Shown here in pieces: positions 1 to 6,267 of a DNA stretch of 16,009 nucleotides (position 1 is its first letter; the number at the start of each line of letters is the position of its first letter). A model generated the notes under the pieces. The model was not told where the DNA came from, ran no database searches, and saw nothing but the letters and a program-made list of their open reading frames with translations. The DNA lies in assembly GCA_031267475.1 (NCBI GenBank), contig JAIRZA010000109.1, forward strand, positions 1-16,009. The letters run 5' to 3'. Both the position numbers and the translations under genes were made by a program. The DNA comes from Spirochaetaceae bacterium (GTDB taxonomy: Bacteria; Spirochaetota; Spirochaetia; Treponematales; Breznakiellaceae).

Positions 1-314
1 AGACTTAACTCGCGAAAAAAAACTTGCTGCTGCCCGACACGCTTTCTTGTTAAAACATCGGCGGCTTCAAGCAGGCGGTTAGCCAGCGTCCGGACATCAA
101 AATCAAGAGAAAAGGCTCTGTCGTCAGCCAGCTTAAACCGGTATGTTTCGCTTGAATTATTTGTAACAGTAAGCCGCACAAAAATATCCCCTTGCTGTGG
201 ATAGTAAAGTTGCTTGTCAAAATAACGTATTTCCACGCTTATACCAGACTGTTCAGCCGAAAAAACCATGGCGGCGCAAAAAAGCGGCAAAATGATACAG
301 TATATTTTTTTCAC
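1..314 (-). CDS. Secreted protein of unknown function (5' end only)
   Basis: The reading frame starts at a GTG (314-312) and runs off the left edge, so only the first 104 residues are visible. A GGAG ribosome binding site lies about 7 bases upstream and decides the start. The N-terminus is a typical signal peptide: MKKIYC, a hydrophobic core and a likely cut after VFSA. The mature part begins with EQSGISVEIRYFDKQLYYP and reads as beta-rich, with the pattern of an extracytoplasmic beta-sandwich (DIFVRLTVTNNSSETYRF). It recalls BsuPI-like or other Ig-fold periplasmic proteins, but this is only a pattern resemblance. It is transcribed divergently from the FecR-like gene, and a candidate promoter lies at 335-363. 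Function unknown; probably periplasmic or envelope. Confidence 0.75.
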   Translation of the reverse strand, partial: MKKIYCIILPLFCAAMVFSAEQSGISVEIRYFDKQLYYPQQGDIFVRLTVTNNSSETYRFKLADDRAFSLDFDVRTLANRLLEAADVLTRKRVGQQQVFFRELS

Positions 315-334
315 AGAAAACTCCGAAAAATAAA

Positions 335-363
335 ATTGTCCCGAAACTTTGCAGCTTGGTCAA
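335..363 (-). promoter_or_regulatory. Candidate sigma70 promoter for the 314-1 gene
   Basis: On the minus strand TTGACC (363-358) is followed after exactly 17 bases by GACAAT (340-335). Matches to consensus are 5/6 and 4/6. It lies about 20 bases before the GTG start of the leftmost gene and overlaps a perfect dyad at 351-368. Confidence 0.5.
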
Positions 364-368
364 GCTGC
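351..368. promoter_or_regulatory. Perfect 8-bp dyad overlapping a -35 box (possible operator)
   Basis: GCAGCTTG (351-358) and CAAGCTGC (361-368) are perfect inverted repeats separated by only two bases. The dyad covers the -35 hexamer of the candidate promoter for the leftward gene. The short spacer suits a dimeric DNA-binding protein better than a transcript hairpin. No regulator can be named from the sequence. Confidence 0.4.
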
Positions 369-439
369 GCGGACAAATAGCAGGCGGTTCCCCGCTCCCG
401 CTTCATAGACCTGTCCGAATTTTGCGGTTTCAAGCGGCT

Positions 440-469
440 GTTGTTCGACAACTTCAGTTATCGAACAAC
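440..469. other. Intergenic hairpin with TTCA tetraloop
   Basis: GTTGTTCGACAAC (440-452) pairs with GTTATCGAACAAC (457-469) over 13 positions with one A-C mismatch, closing a TTCA loop. It lies in the divergent intergenic region between the leftmost gene and the FecR-like gene, upstream of the latter's candidate promoter. There is no T-tract, so it is not a classical terminator. The same AAC-TTCA-GTT core occurs at the 5' end of the 150-bp repeat, suggesting a shared small-palindrome family. Confidence 0.5.
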
Positions 470-502
470 TCTATTTAATAATCGGATATACTCTGCGCCG
501 TA

Positions 503-531
503 TTGATATTATCTTTTTTGAAGTTTATTCT
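503..531 (+). promoter_or_regulatory. Candidate promoter of the FecR-like gene
   Basis: TTGATA (503-508) and TATTCT (526-531) are separated by 17 bases. Matches to the sigma70 consensus are 5/6 and 4/6. Transcription would start near 538, so the ATG at 538 would have no leader. This favours the in-frame ATG at 604 as the true start. Confidence 0.4.
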
Positions 532-603
532 AAAACCATGCTGATGCAGAGTAATTGCGTCTTGGCTGACCTTAACAACGTTAAAGTATGGCGGGTATTT
601 ACA

Positions 604-1680
604 ATGACAATTTTGCAACGCAAATTGCGCCGCGGCTTACGCGCTAAATTACTTGGCTTAACAGTTTTTTTTCTTTGTGCAGGCGCGTTTATGCTCCATG
701 CGCAGGCTGAAAGGACAGCGGTAATTTTGGCTTCAAGCGGCGGCGGCTTCACGATTGTACGCGGCGGCAGCTCGCGTATGATTTACACGCCGGCCTCCAT
801 GCCCGCCGGAGGCGTCGCTTTAAGGGACTCCGACAGTGTTCAGACATCATCCGGGACTTTTGTAGAGGCGCGAGTAACGCCGGGCGGCGCGTTGATACGC
901 ATGGCGGAAAACACCATGCTTTCTTTTGACAGTTTAAGCAATTTGAACAATAATTTGGTTATCCGGCTCATGTACGGGCGAATTCGCGTGGATCAAGAAA
1001 GTAAAACCGAAACTATCATAGTAAAGAGCGGCGATGTAAAGAGCGGCGATTCCACGACAGAGATGCAAACAGGCGCTATCAATTTTGATTATATAGTGTC
1101 GCCCGACACGGAATATAAATCACAGCCCGTGCTGTCAGTATCAACAATTTCCGGTGTCGCAACCGTTATTCCATCGGATAAGCCGAAGAAACCAACACGA
1201 ATCAAGGTGAGGCGCAATGTAACGCTTACGGTTGACCAGCAAAGCGGCAAAACAAGGCGGCGTTCCATGCGTAAGGAAATACCCGCGTACTGGTCTCGCG
1301 TCATTACTAAGGAAATCCCTGTTAAAGAAATCATCGCAAGGGAAACCCCCGTGAATATTCCCGCCGGAAGCAATCCCGCCGCGCCTTCTAATATCGCGCC
1401 TTCTAATAATGCGCAGCCGATAACATTCAACGGGAGTCTTACACCTTTGGAAGAATCCACCGTGCTAAAAACTAACGGCATCATAGCAGGATTAACTATT
1501 TTGCTGGCGGGTATTACCGTGCAGACCATAGGGCATTATTTATATCCGAATGTGGATCAGATATTTTATGCCGGTTATGTTCCAATAGGTATAGGGACTT
1601 TTGTCCTTGTCGCCTCATATTTTTATCCGACTCATGTCAGCGCGAGCCAGGTGAAAGCCGCCGTCGCCGCTTCTGAATGA
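604..1680 (+). CDS. FecR-domain envelope protein
   Basis: The protein has 358 residues from the ATG at 604. An in-frame ATG at 538 would add 22 residues before what is clearly a signal peptide, so 604 is preferred; no strong ribosome binding site is seen. Residues 1-35 form a signal peptide (basic QRKLRRGLRAK, hydrophobic LGLTVFFLCAGAFML, cut after AQA). Residues about 70-140 have the FecR pattern: LRDSDSVQTSSGTFVEARV, then an RMAENTMLSFDSL stretch and LMYGRIRV. A basic, proline/asparagine-rich linker with imperfect short repeats (VKSGDVKSGD, SNPAAPSNIAPSNNA) follows. Two hydrophobic segments at about 293-311 and 320-341 anchor the C-terminus. FecR domains sense or bind extracytoplasmic ligands. 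No FecI sigma factor or TonB receptor lies nearby, so classical iron signalling is not indicated. Exact role unknown. Confidence 0.75.
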   Translation: MTILQRKLRRGLRAKLLGLTVFFLCAGAFMLHAQAERTAVILASSGGGFTIVRGGSSRMIYTPASMPAGGVALRDSDSVQTSSGTFVEARVTPGGALIRMAENTMLSFDSLSNLNNNLVIRLMYGRIRVDQESKTETIIVKSGDVKSGDSTTEMQTGAINFDYIVSPDTEYKSQPVLSVSTISGVATVIPSDKPKKPTRIKVRRNVTLTVDQQSGKTRRRSMRKEIPAYWSRVITKEIPVKEIIARETPVNIPAGSNPAAPSNIAPSNNAQPITFNGSLTPLEESTVLKTNGIIAGLTILLAGITVQTIGHYLYPNVDQIFYAGYVPIGIGTFVLVASYFYPTHVSASQVKAAVAASE

Positions 1681-1691
1681 AAATATCAGTC

Positions 1692-1841
1692 GAGGCTGTT
1701 CCAAAACTTCAGTTTTTGGGGAGACAAGCAAAGCTTGTCCAGCAACCCATGAAAACCGCAGTTTTGTCGTCATCATGACGCGCCCATAGGGCGAAAAACT
1801 GCAAGAGCCTGTTACAAAATAACCGGTTTTGGAACAGGCTC
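1692..1841. repeat. 150-bp structured interspersed repeat, copy 1
   Basis: This segment matches 12139-12288 without gaps over 150 bases, with about 20 substitutions. Its ends are inverted: GAGGCTGTTCCAAAAC at the left, and a right end that reads GAGCCTGTTCCAAAAC on the other strand. Inside are a 7-bp hairpin (1723-1729 with 1733-1739), an 8-bp stem GCAGTTTT/AAAACTGC (1758-1765 with 1795-1802) enclosing two small hairpins (1768-1780 and 1781-1793), and a 3' hairpin (1805-1819 with 1827-1841). A 4-bp direct repeat, AGTC, flanks it exactly (1688-1691 and 1842-1845), as a target-site duplication would. There is no coding potential. It resembles a MITE or a mosaic of REP-like palindromes and ends 6 bases before the -35 box of the grpE promoter. 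Confidence 0.85.
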
Positions 1842-1847
1842 AGTCCA

Positions 1848-1876
1848 TTGACCTTTTTTAATGGAACAGGTATATT
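1848..1876 (+). promoter_or_regulatory. Sigma70-type promoter of grpE
   Basis: TTGACC (1848-1853) and TATATT (1871-1876) are spaced by 17 bases, each 5/6 to consensus. It is the best promoter before grpE and leaves a leader of about 80 bases. No CIRCE operator (TTAGCACTC-N9-GAGTGCTAA) is present between the FecR-like gene and grpE. Confidence 0.65.
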
Positions 1877-1965
1877 TTTGGGTATATGAAAATTTGAGCG
1901 ATTATCCCTATGGTGTTTTAGGGCTGGTTTATGATTATTAAAATTTTATTTACGAGGATTTAATT

Positions 1966-2640
1966 TTGCATAAAAAAAGATTTGTTAAAGATTCTCCGTT
2001 AGATTCCACAGAATCTGCTGGTATGGATGCGGAAAATTATATGGAGAACGGCGGAAATACTGCGCAGACAGAAAACATCCATGAGTCTGACGCGCAAAAC
2101 GAACCGCAGGATATACCCGCGTCAATGGCGGACGAATCCCAAAAGTCCGCTGAGCTAGAGCGGAAACTCGCGGAATTGACCGATCAATATATGCGGAAAA
2201 CGGCGGATTTTGAAAATTTCCGCAAACGCATCGTCAAGGAAAAGCAAGACGCGATTGAATTTGCAAACCAAAGTTTACTGCTCGATCTTATCGTTACGCT
2301 TGACGACCTTGAACGCGCTGTCAATGCCGCGGGCGCTTCCGCAAAAACGGAGGCGGACTTCGATTCGTTGTGTGAAGGCGTTAGTATGATTGAAAAACGG
2401 CTTATTAACCAGCTTGGAAATAAATGGGGGCTGAAGCGTTTTGATTCGGCGGGAACGCCGTTTGATCCGGAACGGCACGAAGCGCTCTTTATGGAAAAAT
2501 CCCCGGATGTAAGCGAGCCTACCGTTAAAGAAGATTTCGCCAAAGGGTATACATTGAAAGACAGAGTGGTACGCACCGCTAAAGTGAAAGTCGCAATGCC
2601 GGAGACAGAAACCGGAAATACTAACGAAAATGGGAACTAA
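1966..2640 (+). CDS. grpE: GrpE, nucleotide exchange factor of DnaK
   Basis: GrpE releases ADP from DnaK and so drives the chaperone cycle in the cytoplasm. The 224-residue reading begins at TTG (1966) with a GAGG ribosome binding site about 9 bases upstream. The next in-frame ATG (2023) has no such site. Residues 1-60 are an acidic, disordered tail. Residues 62-120 form the long dimerising helix, with the hallmark DFENFRKRI at 81-89 and LLDLIVTLDDLERA. Residues 163-210 are the beta-rich DnaK-contacting domain, with GTPFDPERHEAL and KGYTLKDRVVRTAKVKV. Length is slightly above the usual 190-200 because of the N-terminal tail. dnaK follows after 72 bases, probably in the same transcript. No hrcA gene lies upstream in this window. 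Confidence 0.97.
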   Translation: MHKKRFVKDSPLDSTESAGMDAENYMENGGNTAQTENIHESDAQNEPQDIPASMADESQKSAELERKLAELTDQYMRKTADFENFRKRIVKEKQDAIEFANQSLLLDLIVTLDDLERAVNAAGASAKTEADFDSLCEGVSMIEKRLINQLGNKWGLKRFDSAGTPFDPERHEALFMEKSPDVSEPTVKEDFAKGYTLKDRVVRTAKVKVAMPETETGNTNENGN

Positions 2641-2712
2641 CCGTAAAAGCATACGCTTTGGGGTTCTTTAATACAGGGCGGCAGCTCGATTTTAAAATTG
2701 CAGGAGCAGGAT

Positions 2713-4656
2713 ATGGGCAAAATTATTGGTATTGACTTAGGTACCACGAATTCGTGTGTAGCGGTGTTAGAAGGCGGTGAACCTGTCGTTATACAAAATG
2801 CGGAAGGCGGGCGGACTACTCCGTCCATCGTAGGTTTTACCGCGAAAGGCGAGCGTCTCGTAGGCGTTCCGGCAAAAAACCAGATGATAACGAATCCCGA
2901 AAACACGATTTTTTCAATCAAACGTTTCATGGGGCGGCGTTTTTCTGAAGTTTCTAACGAAATGAAACTTGTACCGTACAAGGTAACGGAGCAGGGCGAT
3001 GATGTTCGTATAGATGTGAACGGCAAGCAGTATTCGCCTCAGGAGATTTCCGCGTTTATCTTGCAAAAGATGAAAAAAACGGCGGAAGATTATCTTGGCG
3101 AGCCGGTAAGCGAGGCTGTAATTACTGTGCCGGCGTACTTCAACGACGCTCAGCGGCAGGCTACTAAAGACGCCGGCAAGATAGCCGGTCTTGAAGTAAA
3201 GCGCATTATAAACGAGCCTACCGCCGCGGCTCTTGCTTTCGGTTTTAATAAAGATCAGAAAAAAGAAAAAAATATAGCGGTTTATGACTTGGGCGGCGGT
3301 ACTTTCGATGTTTCCATTCTTGAACTTGGAGACGGCGTTTTCGAGGTTAAATCTACTAACGGCGACACTCACCTGGGCGGCGATGATTTTGACCGCCGTG
3401 TGCAGGAATGGCTTATAGCGGAGTTCAAGAAAGATACAGGCATAGATCTTGGTCTTGACCGGATGGCGCTTCAACGACTGCGCGAAGCGGCGGAAAAGGC
3501 AAAAATAGAACTTTCCGCAATGCAGACTACGGATATTAATTTGCCGTTTATCACGGCGGACGCAAGCGGGCCTAAGCATCTGCAAAAAACGCTTACACGG
3601 TCAAAGTTTGAACAACTGGTAGACGACTTGCTTGAACGTACTAAAGAGCCTTGTAAAAAGGCGCTCCTAGACGCGGGGCTTTCAGCCGAACAGATTGACG
3701 AAGTTATCCTCGTCGGCGGCTCAACGCGCATCCCGGCGGTGCAGCAAATCGTAAAAGATCTGTTCAAAAAAGAGCCTAACAAGGGAGTAAACCCGGACGA
3801 GGCTGTGGCTATAGGCGCGGCCATACAAGGCGGCATTTTAGGCGGCGATGTAAAAGATGTGCTGTTGCTTGATGTTACCCCGCTTTCTCTTGGCATCGAA
3901 ACTTTAGGCAGCGTGATGACGAAGCTGATACCGCGTAATACTACGATACCGACTAAAAAAAGCCAGGTGTTCTCGACGGCGGCTGACGGACAGACAGCGG
4001 TTACTATACACGTCTTGCAGGGAGAGCGCGAGATGGCGAATCAGAATCGCACGCTCGGCAATTTCAATCTTGAAGGAATTCCGCCGGCTCCGCGGGGAAT
4101 CCCTCAGGTAGAGGTTACATTCGACATAGACGCAAACGGCATAGTTCATGTTTCGGCTAAGGACCTTGGTTCAGGCAAAGAGCAGAAGATACGCATCGAA
4201 AGTTCTTCCGGCTTGAGCGAATCCGATATTGACCGCATGGTTAAAGAAGCCGAGCTTCACGCGGAAGAAGACAGGCAGGAAAAAGAAAGGGCGGAGGCAA
4301 GGAACGAGGCGGATTCTTTGATATACAGCTCTGAGAAAAATATAAAGGACATGGGCGACAAGCTGAACGCGGCGGACAAGGCAAAGACGGAAGAGGCGAT
4401 AGCGGATCTTCGCAAGAGTCTTGAAAGCGGCGACACGGCGGACATTAAAGCCAAAACTGAAGTTTTGAAACAGACCGCTTATAAAATCGCCGAGGATCTC
4501 TACAAACAGCAAGGCGCGCAAAACGGCGCCGGAGCGCAGCCGGGTTCCGGCGGTCCTAGCGCCGGCGCGGGGCAACAGCAGGAGCCGTCCGGCGGAAGCG
4601 CCCCGGACAACGGCGCGGAAGATGTAGACTACGAAGTTGTTGACGATAAAAAATAA
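2713..4656 (+). CDS. dnaK: DnaK, Hsp70 chaperone
   Basis: This ATP-driven chaperone folds and protects client proteins together with GrpE and DnaJ, encoded on either side. The ATG at 2713 follows AGGAG (2702-2706) at the right distance and gives 647 residues beginning MGKIIGIDLGTTNSCVAV. An in-frame TTG at 2698 lies before the ribosome binding site and is rejected. Visible marks are phosphate-1 motif IGIDLGTTNS, catalytic lysine K70 in FSIKRFMGRR, AYFNDAQRQATKDAG, phosphate-2 motif YDLGGGTFDVSIL (191-203) and adenosine motif LVGGSTRIP. The interdomain linker DVLLLDVTPLSLGIET, substrate-binding beta domain and helical lid follow. The C-terminus is a Gly/Gln/Pro-rich tail ending in an acidic EDVDYEVVDDKK-type motif, a variant of the usual EEVKDKK. 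Length and order are standard for the family. Confidence 0.99.
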   Translation: MGKIIGIDLGTTNSCVAVLEGGEPVVIQNAEGGRTTPSIVGFTAKGERLVGVPAKNQMITNPENTIFSIKRFMGRRFSEVSNEMKLVPYKVTEQGDDVRIDVNGKQYSPQEISAFILQKMKKTAEDYLGEPVSEAVITVPAYFNDAQRQATKDAGKIAGLEVKRIINEPTAAALAFGFNKDQKKEKNIAVYDLGGGTFDVSILELGDGVFEVKSTNGDTHLGGDDFDRRVQEWLIAEFKKDTGIDLGLDRMALQRLREAAEKAKIELSAMQTTDINLPFITADASGPKHLQKTLTRSKFEQLVDDLLERTKEPCKKALLDAGLSAEQIDEVILVGGSTRIPAVQQIVKDLFKKEPNKGVNPDEAVAIGAAIQGGILGGDVKDVLLLDVTPLSLGIETLGSVMTKLIPRNTTIPTKKSQVFSTAADGQTAVTIHVLQGEREMANQNRTLGNFNLEGIPPAPRGIPQVEVTFDIDANGIVHVSAKDLGSGKEQKIRIESSSGLSESDIDRMVKEAELHAEEDRQEKERAEARNEADSLIYSSEKNIKDMGDKLNAADKAKTEEAIADLRKSLESGDTADIKAKTEVLKQTAYKIAEDLYKQQGAQNGAGAQPGSGGPSAGAGQQQEPSGGSAPDNGAEDVDYEVVDDKK

Positions 4657-4662
4657 ATTTTG

Positions 4663-4694
4663 AGCCGGACAGGAACTTTTGTTTCTGTCCGGCT
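4663..4694 (+). terminator. Strong hairpin after dnaK (probable terminator)
   Basis: AGCCGGACAGGAAC (4663-4676) pairs with GTTTCTGTCCGGCT (4681-4694) over 14 positions with one G-T pair and a TTTT loop. It starts 7 bases after the dnaK stop. The T-tract after it is poor, so it may attenuate transcription or protect the 3' end of the mRNA rather than stop it completely. Confidence 0.6.
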
Positions 4695-4787
4695 TGCATT
4701 GTGGTCCGCCTGGGTTAACCGGATTTTTCGGACAGTTCTATTACAATGTCTCCACGAATTGTTACTGTCCGCAATGAATAAAACTAA

Positions 4788-4824
4788 GGCGGCGCTGATT
4801 AGCCGCAAGTTAATCAGCGCCGCC
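4788..4824. other. Second strong hairpin in the dnaK-dnaJ gap
   Basis: GGCGGCGCTGATTA (4788-4801) and TAATCAGCGCCGCC (4811-4824) form a perfect 14-bp stem with a 9-base loop. No T-tract follows. Its 3' arm runs into CGCCCTAACG (4821-4830), which could instead pair with CGTTTAGGGCG just before dnaJ (4862-4872, one bulge), so two exclusive folds are conceivable. The 241-base gap between dnaK and dnaJ otherwise shows no coding sequence and no convincing promoter. Confidence 0.5.
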
Positions 4825-4897
4825 CTAACGGTTTGATTATACTCGTTCTAAATAACAATGTCGTTTAGGGCGCGGGCTTCTATTAACAGGAATATTT

Positions 4898-6031
4898 ATG
4901 GCAAAAAGAGACTATTACGAGGTGCTGGGTGTTCAAAAAAGCGCTTCAAAAGATGATATAAAAAAAGCGTACCGCAAACTTGCCGTCGCGTATCACCCGG
5001 ATAAGAATCCGGGCAACAAAGAAGCGGAAGAAAAATTTAAGGAAGCCACCGAAGCATACGAAGTTCTTTCTGACGATCAAAAAAGGTCTGCCTACGATCA
5101 GCTCGGTTTCTCCGGCGTGGATGGTATGGGCGGCGGTCAGCACGATTTTAGCAATTTTAAGGATTTTGAAGATATATTCGGCGGAGATATATCTGATTTT
5201 TTAGGCAATATATTTGGCGGGGGCGCCGGAGGCGGCGGGGCTCGCAGAGGCGGCGCTCCCGGCCCGCGGCAGGGTGCAAACCTCCGCTACGATCTGGAAA
5301 TTCCATTCAAAGACGCGGTTTTTGGCACAAAAGTCGAGATTTCATACTCGCGGCAAGTAAGCTGTCCCGCGTGTAAGGGCAGCGGCGCGGAAGCCGGCTC
5401 CAAAAAAAAGATTTGTCCCACCTGCAATGGTACGGGGCAGATACGGCAGAGCACGGGTTTCTTTTCGCTTGCCTCGACGTGCCATACCTGCGGCGGAGAT
5501 GGTTATGTGATTGAACATCCCTGCAAAGAATGTAACGGCGCGGGGACTGTAAAGATGCGCCACACGATAATGGTAACTATACCCGCCGGCGTGGAAAACG
5601 GGCGGCGCATGGTCTTGCGCTCGCAAGGAGACGCGGGTCCGAACGGCGGCGTATGCGGCGACCTTTATGTCTTTATTCGTGTAAAACCCCACGACTTTTT
5701 TGAAAGGGACGGCGCTGACTTATACTGCGCCGTGCCTATTTCCATAACCCAAGCGACGCTTGGCGGAAATTTACAAGTAACGACGCTTGACGGAAAAACC
5801 GTTAAAGTAAAAATCCCAGCGGGCAGCTCGAATGGGAAACTTTTGCGGCTGCGTGAAGAAGGTGTGCCAATGACGCTTGGCAAGCGCGGAGACTTTTACA
5901 TAAAACTTATGGTGCAGATTCCGGTTAAACTTTCGGCGAAAGGACGCGCTCTGCTTGAAGAATTTTCCAAGTTGGAAGGCGAAAACGAAAAACCAAATCC
6001 CATACCTATTGCCTCGCTTAGGGCGGGCTGA
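4898..6031 (+). CDS. dnaJ: DnaJ, Hsp40 co-chaperone
   Basis: DnaJ delivers unfolded clients to DnaK and stimulates its ATPase. The 377 residues match the usual length (E. coli about 376). The ATG at 4898 follows an AGGA site. The J domain occupies 1-70 with the HPD motif at 33-35 in AYHPDKNPG. A Gly/Phe-rich stretch covers about 72-125. Four CxxCxGxG zinc motifs follow at C156/C159 (CPACKGSG), C173/C176 (CPTCNGTG), C195/C198 (CHTCGGDG) and C209/C212 (CKECNGAG), all intact. The C-terminal substrate-binding domains contain the typical IPAGVENGRRMVLRSQGDAG and IPAGSSNGKLLRLREEGVP. It lies 241 bases after dnaK, separated by two hairpins, so its level may be lower than or separate from dnaK's. Confidence 0.98.
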   Translation: MAKRDYYEVLGVQKSASKDDIKKAYRKLAVAYHPDKNPGNKEAEEKFKEATEAYEVLSDDQKRSAYDQLGFSGVDGMGGGQHDFSNFKDFEDIFGGDISDFLGNIFGGGAGGGGARRGGAPGPRQGANLRYDLEIPFKDAVFGTKVEISYSRQVSCPACKGSGAEAGSKKKICPTCNGTGQIRQSTGFFSLASTCHTCGGDGYVIEHPCKECNGAGTVKMRHTIMVTIPAGVENGRRMVLRSQGDAGPNGGVCGDLYVFIRVKPHDFFERDGADLYCAVPISITQATLGGNLQVTTLDGKTVKVKIPAGSSNGKLLRLREEGVPMTLGKRGDFYIKLMVQIPVKLSAKGRALLEEFSKLEGENEKPNPIPIASLRAG

Positions 6032-6120
6032 ACGCGGGGCTTTCTAAAAAACGGTTTTTGTAAAGTTACACGTTGAATTTCATTAGCAAAAGCGGGCGCC
6101 GGTCGTTTTTTTATGGGTGT

Positions 6121-6211
6121 GTCCTAATAATCAACTGGGATTTCAGGAAACGCCCCGCGTACAAGGCGGCGCGGGCGATAAACAGTTTAGGACTCTTTCG
6201 TTGGGGCGCTT
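6121..6211 (+). other. Structured leader before the 6268 membrane-protein gene
   Basis: GTCCTAA (6121-6127) and TTAGGAC (6187-6193) are perfect inverted repeats. They enclose an inner GC-rich stem, CGCCCCGCG (6151-6159) with CGCGGGCG (6170-6177), which has one bulge. The left arm AAACGCCCC (6148-6156) can alternatively pair with GGGGCGCTT (6203-6211) with one mismatch. This gives mutually exclusive folds, as in attenuators, but could equally be an old palindromic repeat. The rest of 6032-6267 shows no gene; a T7 run at about 6105-6112 lies after a GC-rich patch. Confidence 0.35.
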
Positions 6212-6267
6212 AGACATACGCTGAAAAGTGTTTAATTGCTTTCGTAGCGCTTCCTAAAGGAGAAGTT

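Noticed and set aside
538..603. Upstream ATG at 538 as the start of the FecR-like gene
   Set aside because: It would put 22 extra residues before an evident signal peptide, and the candidate promoter would begin transcription at about that base.
1089..1529. Long antisense frame inside the FecR-like gene, and similar frames opposite grpE, dnaK, dnaJ and the PBP gene
   Set aside because: They are mirror images of genes with clear domains and carry no motifs of their own.
2698..2712. TTG at 2698 as the dnaK start
   Set aside because: It precedes the AGGAG site that serves the ATG at 2713, and DnaK proteins begin with MGKIIGIDLG-type sequence.
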